A stretch of DNA of 64,000 nt, taken from Labilithrix luteola (lineage in GTDB: Bacteria > Myxococcota_A > Polyangia > Polyangiales > Polyangiaceae). A program made the position numbers and the translations under genes. The notes beneath the pieces were generated by a model. The model ran no database searches, was not told the DNA's origin, and worked only from the letters and a program-made list of their open reading frames with translations. The stretch spans positions 5,867,001 to 5,931,000 of the forward strand of contig NZ_CP012333.1 in NCBI RefSeq assembly GCF_001263205.1, read 5' to 3'. Shown here piece by piece: positions 34,328-42,794 of this stretch; position 1 is the stretch's first letter, and every line of letters starts with the position of its first letter.

Positions 34328-36517
34328 ATGTCGGAGTCTGAGCAGTTCGGCGAAGCCAACGAGACGGTCACCGAAGAGAGCGTTCCGGGAGTCGTTGCGA
34401 CTCCGTCGCTCATGCCTCCTCCCGAGCCCCTCCCGAGCATTCCGGTGCTGCGCGAGAGCTCGCTGCGTCCGCCGTCGTCGAGTGCGCGCATTCCTCCCGC
34501 GCCCACGTCGCGATCGCTGCCGCCGATGCCGGCGGTGGAACCGATCCTCGAGCTCGCCGCCGATGCGCGCGAGCGAAAGGAGTGGGACGCCGCCCTCGAG
34601 CTGTACAAGAAGGCGCTGTTTCTCATCGACGTGACCGACGGCTCCGCGCAGGCGTCGCTCTACGCGTACGTTGCCGAGGTGAAGCTCGCGCAGGACAAGA
34701 AGCGCGAAGCCGAGACGAACTTCGAGAAGGCGCTCGCCGTCAATCCCGCGCACCTCCGTTCGCTCGACGGGCTCGTCTCGCTCGCCGTCGAGGCACGCGA
34801 GTGGCCGCGTGTCGTGCAGTACCGGACGAAGCGCATCGCGGCGCTCGAACATCCCGACGATCGCGCTTCGGAGCTCTGTCGCCTCGCGGACGTCTTCGAG
34901 ATCCAGCTCGACGATCGCGACAAGGCCGTCGCCACGCTCGAGACGGCCGATCGCGAGAGGCCCGAGGACGTCGGCATTCTCCTCAAGCTCCGGCAGCTGT
35001 ACGAGAGCGAGCGCAAGTGGCCGCGCGTCCTCGACGTGCTCGACCAGCTTTGCCGTATCTCGAGCAAGCCGCGCGAGCGTGGCGCCTATCGCTTCGCGCA
35101 GGCCGACATCGTTCTCGGCCGCCTCCGTGAAGAGCCTCGCGGGCTCGCCTTCCTGGAGCTCGCGCTCGACGAAGATCCTCAGCACGACCGCGCGCTCTCC
35201 GCGCTCTTTTCGGTTCGCACGCGTCGTGAAGAGTGGGCCGAGCTCGCCGTCGTGCACGAGCGGCTCATCGACCGGCTTGCGGGCATCGGCGATCGGGCGC
35301 GGGCTTGGGAGGTGTGCAAGAAGCTCGGAACGTTGAGGCGCGACAAGCTCCTCGACGGGCCCGGCGCGATGGAGGCGTTCCGCGGGGCCGTGGAGCTCTA
35401 TCCGGACGACGTCGAGTCGCGCGCCTCGCTCGCCGAGCTCTATGCCGCGAAGGGCGATCGCTCGCTCGCGGTGCACGAGCTCGAGGTCGTGGCGATGCAC
35501 GCGCCCTTCCGCAGTCACACGTTCCGTCGCCTCTTCGACCTCCACACCCGGGCGCAACGACCCGACCGCGCATGGCTCGTCGCGACGTGTCTCGAAGAGC
35601 TGTCGGCCGCCGACGTTTCACATGAGCTCCTCATCGAGCAGTTCCGTCCGGAGGGGCCGATTCGCCCGACCACCGCGCTCGACGAAGCATGGTGGGACGA
35701 ATACCTGCGCGCGCCGGGGGCCGATCCGCTCGTCGCGGAGATCTTGCGCGCGGTGTCGAATGCGGCGATTGCCATTCGCCTCGAAGAGCTCGGTGCCAAG
35801 AAGAAGCTTCCGGTCCTCGAGGCTTCGGCCAAGCAGGACAAGGCGGGCACGGCGTCGGTCGTGCGCACGTTCGTGTGGGCGGCGCGTGCTCTCGGCATCA
35901 CCGCTCCCGACCTCTATTTGCTCGAAGACGTTCCGAGCGGCATCGCCGCCGTTCCTGCCGTGCAGCCCGCGACCGCGCTCGGCCCGCAGGTGCGGTCCGG
36001 CATGACCGTGCAGAAGCTCGCCTTCCTCGCCGGAAGGCATCTCACGTACTACCGGCCCGAACACTACGCGCTCGTCTTCTTCCCCACGCTCGCCGATCTT
36101 TCGTCGCTCGTGCTCTCGTCGATGCGACTCGTGATTCCGCAGCTCTCGGTTCCGCCGCCGGCCGATGTCGATTCACGCGTGGGGAGCGAGCTCGGTGCGC
36201 GCCTCACGGACGAAGAGAAGGCGCGCCTCGAGGAGGCCGTTCGGCGTCTCGAGGAGCGCGGTGGTCAGCTCGATCTTCTCGCGTGGATCCGCCACGTCGA
36301 GCTCACCGCGGCGCGTGCAGGATTGCTCCTCGCCGGTGACCTGCGCGTGGCGATGCGCATGATCAAGGAAGAGGCGCGGGCCATCGGCGAGCTTTCGCTC
36401 GAGACCAAACGCGGCGACCTGCTCTCGTTCACGGCGTCGCCCGACTACGGCAAGCTCCGCGAGCGAATGGGCGTGGCCATTCTCTCGACCGCCCCCCCGC
36501 CGCCGCACGAAGACTGA
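34328..36517 (+). CDS. TPR-repeat protein
   Basis: This is a 729-residue protein. The first 70 residues are Pro/Ser-rich and disordered. From about residue 75 to 430 it is built of helical repeats of TPR type: ELAADARERKEWDAALELYK, then ANFEKALAVNPAHLRSLDGL-like units, AVATLETADRERPEDVGILL, AFLELALDEDPQHDRALSAL and MEAFRGAVELYPDDVESRAS. The C-terminal 290 residues are helical but unfamiliar, with GRHLTYYRPEHYALVFFPT as a distinctive segment. No signal peptide is seen. TPR arrays bind partner proteins; the partner is unknown. ATG 34328 is chosen because the frame upstream to 33983 overlaps the divergent gene. Confidence 0.82.
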   Translation: MSESEQFGEANETVTEESVPGVVATPSLMPPPEPLPSIPVLRESSLRPPSSSARIPPAPTSRSLPPMPAVEPILELAADARERKEWDAALELYKKALFLIDVTDGSAQASLYAYVAEVKLAQDKKREAETNFEKALAVNPAHLRSLDGLVSLAVEAREWPRVVQYRTKRIAALEHPDDRASELCRLADVFEIQLDDRDKAVATLETADRERPEDVGILLKLRQLYESERKWPRVLDVLDQLCRISSKPRERGAYRFAQADIVLGRLREEPRGLAFLELALDEDPQHDRALSALFSVRTRREEWAELAVVHERLIDRLAGIGDRARAWEVCKKLGTLRRDKLLDGPGAMEAFRGAVELYPDDVESRASLAELYAAKGDRSLAVHELEVVAMHAPFRSHTFRRLFDLHTRAQRPDRAWLVATCLEELSAADVSHELLIEQFRPEGPIRPTTALDEAWWDEYLRAPGADPLVAEILRAVSNAAIAIRLEELGAKKKLPVLEASAKQDKAGTASVVRTFVWAARALGITAPDLYLLEDVPSGIAAVPAVQPATALGPQVRSGMTVQKLAFLAGRHLTYYRPEHYALVFFPTLADLSSLVLSSMRLVIPQLSVPPPADVDSRVGSELGARLTDEEKARLEEAVRRLEERGGQLDLLAWIRHVELTAARAGLLLAGDLRVAMRMIKEEARAIGELSLETKRGDLLSFTASPDYGKLRERMGVAILSTAPPPPHED

Positions 36518-36547
36518 ACGAAGCCTGAACCAAGCCTGAACGAAGGC
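36515..36547 (+). repeat. three tandem 11-base repeats
   Basis: TGAACGAAGCC, TGAACCAAGCC and TGAACGAAGGC follow each other without gap. The first copy supplies the stop codon of the TPR-protein gene. Each copy carries a TGA, so the repeat may be slippage that also secures translation stop. No T-tract or stem is seen. Confidence 0.6.
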
Positions 36548-36751
36548 GGAAACGATGGCCCGAGGACCGGTCAGATGACGGTTCCGTAACAATCCACCGA
36601 GGCGCTGCGAATTCGACCAAGCATCCGGATGGTTCGCCGCGCAGACGAGGCTAGACCAGGCGAGACCGGCTCGAAGGACTGTCGCCTGCACGGATGACAC
36701 CGCGGAGTCTGCCTTGACCGGTTGCCGCCGGGGTTGTCAGCATTGTGATCC

Positions 36752-38908
36752 ATGCGGCGATCCATTCCTGCGTTCGTTCTCGGCGCGTTCTTGTTGGCAG
36801 CATGCTCGGGGTCGTCGGAGGAGGAGGGCGGCTCGTCGGGAACGACCGGCGCCGATGGCTCCAGTGGCTCGTCGGGGTCGAGCGGCTCGTCGGGCTCGTC
36901 AGGCAACGAGCCGACGCAGTGCACCTCACCGCCGTGCAACGAAGGCGACGCCTGCACCGGCGACGCGATGTGCAAGAGCAGTCACTGTGACCAAGGTCGA
37001 TGCGTGTCTGCCGCGTGCGTCGACAAGGTGAAGAACGGCACCGAGACGGACGTCGACTGCGGCGGCTCCTGCGCGCCGTGTGGAACCAACAAGACCTGCG
37101 CGGCAGCTTCCGACTGCCTCGACAAGGTTTGCGGCGCCGATCACAAGTGCGCCGCGCCCACGAGCTCGGACAACGTCAAGAACGGCAACGAGACGGACGT
37201 CGACTGCGGCTCGGGAACGGCCGGCGGCGTCGACACGAAGGCAAAGCTCTGCGTCGATGGCAAGGCGTGCGTCGCCGGCACCGACTGCGATAGCGGCAGC
37301 TGCGTGAACAAGGTTTGCGCTGCCCCGACGTGCACGGACAACGTCAAGAACGCCGATGAGACCGACACCGACTGCGGTGGCTCGTGCCCGACGAAGTGCT
37401 TGCCGACCAAGGCTTGCAAGGTGGCTGCGGACTGCAAGGAAGGCGTCTGCGACGACGCCACCAAGAAGTGCCTCGATCCCAAGCCCAACGACGGCGTCAA
37501 GAATGGCAACGAGACCGACGTGGACTGCGGATCGTCCACGGCCGGCGGCACGGACACCAAGGCCGGCAAGTGCAAGAGCACCAAGAGTTGCCTCGCCGAC
37601 GTCGACTGTCTCAGCGGCGGCTGCAACTACAACAAGGTCTGCGCCGCGGCCCGTAGCTGCGTGAACCAGCACGGCGGCAGCACCTGCGGAACCGGCGACG
37701 CGACGTCGCCGACGAACGCGAACGAAGACTGCTGCCTGAGCGCAGAGACCGCGGCGTACACGGAGAACGGCTACTCGAGCACGCGCGTCGTCCGCCTCGA
37801 CAAGTACCAGGTCACCACGGGGCGCGTGCGCAAGTTTCTCGACGCAGTGAACGGCAACGTCCAGGGCTGGGTCGTGGCGAACCGCGCCAACATCATGGCG
37901 CCCGAGCAACTACCCGTCGCGCTCGATAAGTATCTGCCGACGGGCTGGACGCAGCCCGACAGCACCGACCAGTGCAACCCGAACAACAACGGCAACGTTC
38001 CGTGCAACTACGGCGCGCTGAGCCACGTCAGCGGCTACCGCTACAACGATGGACCGGGCGGCCCCAACGGCTACGCCTGCAACATGAACGCCGGCGCGTA
38101 CGGCGCGCGCACCTTCTACCTGACGGACGCCGAGCGGACGCAGCTCATCGTGAAGGAAACGCAGCACCTCGTCCCGCCGGATCGACTCGCCGAGAAGGCG
38201 ATGAATTGCGGGACCTATTACATCTACGCGGCCTTCTGCGCGTGGGACGGCGGCCGGCTCGAGACGCTCGACGACTACTTCGCGGCGTACGGAAACAATG
38301 GCGGCAACACCGGCCGTCCTTACCCGTGGGGCTCGGACGTTGCGACGCGAGCGATCGGCTTCAGCGTCTTCGGCGGCAACGTGCTCTCGCCGCCGACGGG
38401 CTTCACGCCTGCACCTTCGAGCTACAGCACCTACAACGCATACTTCCAATCCGATCCGCAAAAGACGCTCGCCCTTCAGCGCCTCCGCCGCGCGAACCTG
38501 TCGTGGAACTACGCAGGCATCACCATCTACGATTTGATCGCGCCGATCGAAGGACGCGCGACCGTGCCCATCACGGCCGAGTCGAACGTCGACGCCGCCA
38601 ACGACCAGAGCGTTGCTGTGGCGCCGCCTGGCCGTTACCCGGACGGCGCCGGCCGTTTTGGTCACCGCGATCTCCTCGGCAACGTCATGGAGGTGATGGC
38701 GGTCAACGGCGCGATCACCGCGAGTACCAATCACCCATGGGGCCGTAACGGCAGCTACGAGACCGCGCACTTCGATGCCACCACCATGCGTGGAGGCAAC
38801 TTCGACGGAGGATTCGTGCCGCTCACGAAGTACGGGCGTGCTGGCTTCCGCTGCGCGCGTCCTTCGGACCCCGAGGCCGAGAACAAGCTTACGGCCGGCG
38901 TCCCTTGA
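36752..38908 (+). CDS. Cys-repeat lipoprotein with FGE-sulfatase-like C-terminal domain
   Basis: This is a 718-residue protein. The signal peptide ends in the lipobox LLAAC. An acidic stretch and a run of GSS repeats form the tether. Residues about 55-320 hold about four copies of a Cys-rich unit centred on VKNGNETDVDCGG with six or more cysteines each. Residues about 335-705 are an FGE-sulfatase domain (formylglycine-generating enzyme fold), with VRLDKYQVTTGRVRKFLDAV, RPYPWGSD, RFGHRDLLGNVMEV and the typical end YGRAGFRCARP. Only the last Cys of the FGE active pair is in place; the MRGGNFDGG position lacks the other. It is therefore unlikely to be a sulfatase activator and may instead be a binding protein. 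Confidence 0.85.
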   Translation: MRRSIPAFVLGAFLLAACSGSSEEEGGSSGTTGADGSSGSSGSSGSSGSSGNEPTQCTSPPCNEGDACTGDAMCKSSHCDQGRCVSAACVDKVKNGTETDVDCGGSCAPCGTNKTCAAASDCLDKVCGADHKCAAPTSSDNVKNGNETDVDCGSGTAGGVDTKAKLCVDGKACVAGTDCDSGSCVNKVCAAPTCTDNVKNADETDTDCGGSCPTKCLPTKACKVAADCKEGVCDDATKKCLDPKPNDGVKNGNETDVDCGSSTAGGTDTKAGKCKSTKSCLADVDCLSGGCNYNKVCAAARSCVNQHGGSTCGTGDATSPTNANEDCCLSAETAAYTENGYSSTRVVRLDKYQVTTGRVRKFLDAVNGNVQGWVVANRANIMAPEQLPVALDKYLPTGWTQPDSTDQCNPNNNGNVPCNYGALSHVSGYRYNDGPGGPNGYACNMNAGAYGARTFYLTDAERTQLIVKETQHLVPPDRLAEKAMNCGTYYIYAAFCAWDGGRLETLDDYFAAYGNNGGNTGRPYPWGSDVATRAIGFSVFGGNVLSPPTGFTPAPSSYSTYNAYFQSDPQKTLALQRLRRANLSWNYAGITIYDLIAPIEGRATVPITAESNVDAANDQSVAVAPPGRYPDGAGRFGHRDLLGNVMEVMAVNGAITASTNHPWGRNGSYETAHFDATTMRGGNFDGGFVPLTKYGRAGFRCARPSDPEAENKLTAGVP

Positions 38909-38939
38909 GGCTCAGCCGACGTCGGTAAGTGGCACGCGT

Positions 38940-39166
38940 GATGTTCCGGGACCTCGTCGCTCGACCTTCGTGAGCGTGGACGATGTCCCGGGACCTCCCA
39001 TTTGCGGCGCATCGCCACGTCGGCGACGTCCGGGAACCGGTTTTTCGGCCGTTTGCGTCGAAAATGAAGGTCCGCGGACCTTCCCGTTCGATGTGTGGGT
39101 CGCCGGGGAAGGTCCGCGGACGTCGGCGATCGACGTTCCGGTCGGGTCACGATGTCCCGGGACGTC
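38940..39166. repeat. cluster of short GTCC[C/G][C/G]GGAC palindromes between convergent genes
   Basis: Between two gene ends that face each other lies a series of related palindromes. GATGTTCCGGGACCT is at 38940-38954, and GATGTCCCGGGACCT at 38982-38996. The perfect 16-mer AAGGTCCGCGGACCTT is at 39067-39082. AAGGTCCGCGGACGTC is at 39109-39124, and GATGTCCCGGGACGTC at 39151-39166. Two decayed copies lie near 39026-39040 (GACGTCCGGGAACCG) and 39133-39141. The core is GTCC-SS-GGAC with flanks that vary in a matched way. Spacing is about 27-85 bases. This is like REP-type intergenic repeats, but could also be a multi-site operator. Confidence 0.75.
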
Positions 39167-39183
39167 TTTCCGTCGTCTTTCCG

Positions 39184-40143
39184 TTATGCGTCCAGCTCGA
39201 CGGGGAGGGTCATGAGCTCGAGGAGGATCGCGTCGGCCTTGCGGCCTTCGACGACGCCCGAGGCGAGCGCGCGGAAGATGGGGGCGCGAACGCCTCGGGC
39301 TTCGGCCCAATGCGAGACGCGCGGAATGAGCTCGACGGCCTCGACGCGAAGGCCGCTCGCCTTGACGGCCTCCGCGCGGGGGAGCCCTTTGGCGAGTGCG
39401 GCGCCGACCAGGATCTCCGGGCGCTCGGCCTGCGCGATGGACGCGAGGAGGTCGCCGTAACCGGCGAGGCCGAGCAGCGTCTTCTCTTCACCGCCCGCCG
39501 CCGCCGCGATGCGCGAAGCTTCACCGATCGCGCGTGAAATGAGCGCGGCCACGAGGCCAGGGCTCATCTTCAAGGCCTGCGCATAGCCGACGGCGAGCGT
39601 GAGGCAACCGACGAGAGCGCTTGCCCACTCGAGGCCGAGGAGGTCACGGGTAGGATACACGCGAAGGGTGGGGGACCCGAAGGCGCCGACCACCGCTTCG
39701 TTGACTTCGGGGAACCGCGAACCGGTGACGAGCACCGAAGGTCGGCCGGCCGCGAGGTCCTGCGCGAGCGCCGGGCCCCCGAGGGCGCCGGTGCGGTGCG
39801 AGGGCGTCTCGTCGCGGACGATCTCGGAGACGGTCGCGAGGTCCTCGCCTTCGAGGCCACGCACGCCGTGCACGACGTAGTGACTTCCGTCGATGTGATC
39901 GCCGAGTGCGCGCGCCACCGTGCGGCAGGCGGCCGTCGGCACGGCCAGGACGATCAGGCGTGCGTGTCGTGCAGCCTCCGCGAGATCGTGCACCACCCGG
40001 ACGCCGCGTGGCGTGTCCGATGCGTGGTCGCGTCGCGAGAAAAGAACGACCTCCCCTTCGCCGCACGCCGCCGCTGCAGCCGTTGCTAGCGCCAGTCCCC
40101 ATGCCCCGCCCCCGATGATCGCGACTCGCCGCGCGCTTCCCAT
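39184..40143 (-). CDS. GpsA-like NAD-dependent glycerol-3-phosphate dehydrogenase homologue lacking key lysines
   Basis: This 319-residue protein has the GpsA fold. The Rossmann motif VAIIGGGAWGLALA is at the start, LIVLAVPTAACR at about 70, GGPALAQDLAAGRP at about 130 and GLAGYGDLLAS in the C-terminal half. Two positions differ from active enzymes. The ATKG-type segment is HGVRGLEGE (Arg for Lys), and the ALKN segment with the catalytic Lys is ASALVGCLTLAVG. Loss of both lysines suggests that normal glycerol-3-phosphate oxidation is unlikely, so a changed substrate or a regulatory role is more plausible. ATG 40143 is used; no strong ribosome binding site is visible. The 3' end faces the palindrome cluster. 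Confidence 0.78.
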   Translation of the reverse strand: MGSARRVAIIGGGAWGLALATAAAAACGEGEVVLFSRRDHASDTPRGVRVVHDLAEAARHARLIVLAVPTAACRTVARALGDHIDGSHYVVHGVRGLEGEDLATVSEIVRDETPSHRTGALGGPALAQDLAAGRPSVLVTGSRFPEVNEAVVGAFGSPTLRVYPTRDLLGLEWASALVGCLTLAVGYAQALKMSPGLVAALISRAIGEASRIAAAAGGEEKTLLGLAGYGDLLASIAQAERPEILVGAALAKGLPRAEAVKASGLRVEAVELIPRVSHWAEARGVRAPIFRALASGVVEGRKADAILLELMTLPVELDA

Positions 40144-40344
40144 GAGACGGAAATACCACGCTCTCGGACGACGACGCACGGCCTCGTCGAAGGACGCCCC
40201 AAGCGAGGCGGGTCAGGGCGTGGCCGTCCTGCCCGTTCGGGGGCTGGGAACTGGGGCCCGGATGCCTTTCCCGAACAGTCTCCGGAACGCCCTCGTCCGG
40301 CCTCGGAGTTGCTGAATCCCCCGCCGTCACCGGAGGAATCCATC

Positions 40345-40503
40345 ATGGAACGTCTCATTAACGAGCTCACGCAGCGTGCTGGTCTTGATCGTCCGACGGC
40401 GGAGAAGGTCGTTGCCTATCTCAAGGACAACGTCACCCGTATCCCCGAGATGTTGCGTGGCGACGGCAAGGACAAGTCGCACGGCGACTTCCGCCGCCGC
40501 TGA
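40345..40503 (+). CDS. small hypothetical protein
   Basis: This 52-residue protein starts at ATG 40345 with a strong GGAGG eight bases upstream. It reads as two helices: ERLINELTQRAGLDRPTAEK, then VVAYLKDNVTRIPEML, with a charged tail DGKDKSHGDFRRR. The pattern of a short amphipathic pair with a conserved-looking GL.....A.K turn is like the small helical regions of DUF2267/DUF2780-type proteins, but this is weak. It has no signal peptide. It stands alone between the divergent GpsA-like gene and the YgiQ-type gene. Confidence 0.65.
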   Translation: MERLINELTQRAGLDRPTAEKVVAYLKDNVTRIPEMLRGDGKDKSHGDFRRR

Positions 40504-40680
40504 ATCGTTCTGATCGCGTAATTAGGCACCGAAGACGCCGCGCGCACGGCACGAGCTACCCGGAATCGGACCTGTCTCCGCTTCCGCTCGCTCCGGCCGT
40601 GCGTGCGGCTCCTATTTTGTGCGCAAAAGCCGCTGAAGGATTGGCGGCCGCGGCGGTTCTGCGGCATATCCTGCCGTCCT

Positions 40681-42777
40681 ATGCAGTCCGTCGTGCAGCT
40701 CGGCAGGAACCCTCGCCACAGCAGCCGTTTCCTCCCGACAACCCGCGAGGAAATGCATGCTCGAGGTTGGCGCGAGCTCGACATTCTCATCGTCTCGGGC
40801 GACGCCTACGTCGACCATCCCGCCTTCGGTCCGGTGCTCATCGCGCGGTTCCTGGAAGGACGCGGTTACAAGGTCGGCGTCATCGCGCAGCCGAAGTGGG
40901 ACTCGCCGGAAGACATCGCACGCATGGGGCGCCCGCGCCTCTTCGTGGGCGTTGCCGCCGGCAACCTGGACTCGATGCTCAACAAGCTCACCGCCCAGAA
41001 GAAGGTGAGGAGCGAAGACCAGTACTCGCCGGGCGGTCGCGCGAACATGCGCCCGAACCGAGCGACCATCGTGTACTCGAACCTCTGTCGCCAGGCGTTC
41101 CCGGGGCTACCCGTGGTGCTCGGCGGCATCGAGGCCTCGCTCCGGCGCATCGCACACTACGACTACTGGTCGGACCAGGTTCGTCGTTCGATCCTGCTCG
41201 ATGCCAAGGCAGATCTCCTCGTGTTCGGCATGGGCGAGCGTCCCGCGTGGGAGATCGCCAAGCGCCTCGATGCGGGCGAGCCGGTGTCTGCGCTCACGAA
41301 CATCCGCGGCACCGCGCACGTGAAGAAGAACCGTCGCGAGTGGGAGCCGCTGCTCGCCGATCAGAGTCGCTTCGTGCTCGACAAGAAGCTCCTCGTCCTG
41401 CCCTCGTACGACGAGGTCGTGAAGGACAAGGAGCAGTTCGCGAAGATGTCGCGTGCGCTCCAGTACGAGACGAACCCGCACAACGGGCGTCCGCTGCTGC
41501 AGGTCCACGGCGAAGAGGCCGTCTACTTCAACTCGCCGGCCGAGCCGCTCGACGAATCGGAGATGGACGGGCTCTACGACCTCCCGTTCGCGCGCGCGCC
41601 GCATCCTTCGTACAAGGAGCCCATCCCCGCCTTCAACACCGTGAAGGACTCCATCGTCACGATGCGTGGATGCTTCGGCGGCTGCACCTTCTGCAGCATC
41701 ACCGAGCACGAAGGGCGCATCATCCAGAGCCGTAGCGAGGCGAGCGTGCTTCGCGAGGTTCGCCAGCTCTCGCGCATGGAAGGCTTCAGCGGCGTCCTCA
41801 CCGACCTCGGTGGGCCCACCGCGAACATGTACAAGATGACGTGCAAAGACGAGCGCACCGAGAACGCGTGTCGCCGTCTCTCCTGCGTGCATCCTGGCAT
41901 CTGCGAGAACCTCGTCACCGATCACGCGCCGCTCATCTCGTTGATGCGGAAGGTGCGGAGCGAAAAGGGCATCAAGCGCGTCTTCATCGCGTCGGGCGTT
42001 CGCTACGACCTCGCCGAGCGCAGCCCCGAGTTCATTCGCGAGCTCGCGCAGCACCACACGGGCGGCCAGCTCTCCGTCGCGCCCGAGCACTCGAACGACG
42101 ACGTGCTCGACAAGATGAAGAAGCCGAGCATCAAGAGCTACGAGCGCTTCGCTCAACAGTTCTGTCAGGCGAGCGAAGAGGCGGGCAAGGAGCAGTTCCT
42201 CGTTCCGTACTTCATCACCGGTCATCCGGGCTCGACGCTGAAAGACACCATCGAGCTCGCCATCTACCTGAAGAACAACGGCATGCGCCCGCGCCAGGTG
42301 CAGGACTTCATCCCCACGCCCATGGCCGTGGCCACCACGATGTTCTACACCGGGCTCGACCCGCTCTCCGGCGATCAGGTGTATACCGCACGTGATCTGC
42401 GCGAGAAGCGGATGATGAAGGCGCTCATCTTCTACTGGGATGCGCAGCACTGGCCCCTGGCCCGCGAGGCGCTCGTGAAGGCCGGCCGGCGCGATCTCAT
42501 CGGGCGCGGTCCCGAGCACCTCGTCCCGCCGGAGGGCGCCGCCGATCGTTTGGCTCGCGTTCCTCAGACGCGCGGCCCGGCGCGAAGCGGCCCACCGAAC
42601 CGCGGTCCAGCTCGTGGTCCTGCCTCGAACGCGGGGCCTTCGAGGGGCGGGCCTTCGAACGGAAGGCCGTTCCAAGAGGCCGCTCCGCGGGCGCGCGATG
42701 GACGTCCTCGTGACGCCCAACCGCACGATTCACGCGGTCCGCGCCCCTTCGGTCGCGGCAAGCCGCCGAAGCGGTGA
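40681..42777 (+). CDS. YgiQ family radical SAM protein
   Basis: This is a 698-residue protein. The N-terminal B12-binding-like region opens with RELDILIVSGDAYVDHPAFG, a YgiQ hallmark, and VVLGGIEASLRRIAHYDYWS follows. The radical SAM cluster motif is C331-FGG-C335-TF-C338, binding a [4Fe-4S] cluster. After it come LTDLGGPTANMYKM, PEHSNDDVLDKMKKP and QVQDFIPTPMAVATTMFYTG, all typical. The reaction of YgiQ proteins is not known. The last 85 residues are an Arg/Gly/Pro-rich tail (RGPARSGPPNRGPARGP), which may bind nucleic acid. ATG 40681 is chosen because the family starts close to this point; the frame is open to 40603. Confidence 0.93.
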   Translation: MQSVVQLGRNPRHSSRFLPTTREEMHARGWRELDILIVSGDAYVDHPAFGPVLIARFLEGRGYKVGVIAQPKWDSPEDIARMGRPRLFVGVAAGNLDSMLNKLTAQKKVRSEDQYSPGGRANMRPNRATIVYSNLCRQAFPGLPVVLGGIEASLRRIAHYDYWSDQVRRSILLDAKADLLVFGMGERPAWEIAKRLDAGEPVSALTNIRGTAHVKKNRREWEPLLADQSRFVLDKKLLVLPSYDEVVKDKEQFAKMSRALQYETNPHNGRPLLQVHGEEAVYFNSPAEPLDESEMDGLYDLPFARAPHPSYKEPIPAFNTVKDSIVTMRGCFGGCTFCSITEHEGRIIQSRSEASVLREVRQLSRMEGFSGVLTDLGGPTANMYKMTCKDERTENACRRLSCVHPGICENLVTDHAPLISLMRKVRSEKGIKRVFIASGVRYDLAERSPEFIRELAQHHTGGQLSVAPEHSNDDVLDKMKKPSIKSYERFAQQFCQASEEAGKEQFLVPYFITGHPGSTLKDTIELAIYLKNNGMRPRQVQDFIPTPMAVATTMFYTGLDPLSGDQVYTARDLREKRMMKALIFYWDAQHWPLAREALVKAGRRDLIGRGPEHLVPPEGAADRLARVPQTRGPARSGPPNRGPARGPASNAGPSRGGPSNGRPFQEAAPRARDGRPRDAQPHDSRGPRPFGRGKPPKR

Positions 42778-42794
42778 CGTTTCGCCGAGAAGGA

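Noticed and set aside
38940..39166. Palindrome cluster as a CRISPR array
   Set aside because: Repeats are 15-16 bases, vary in sequence and have unequal spacing (about 27-85 bases); no cas genes are near.
38912..39310. 132-codon minus-strand frame across the palindrome cluster
   Set aside because: It runs through repeats and into the GpsA-like gene on the same strand in another frame; no motif or start support.
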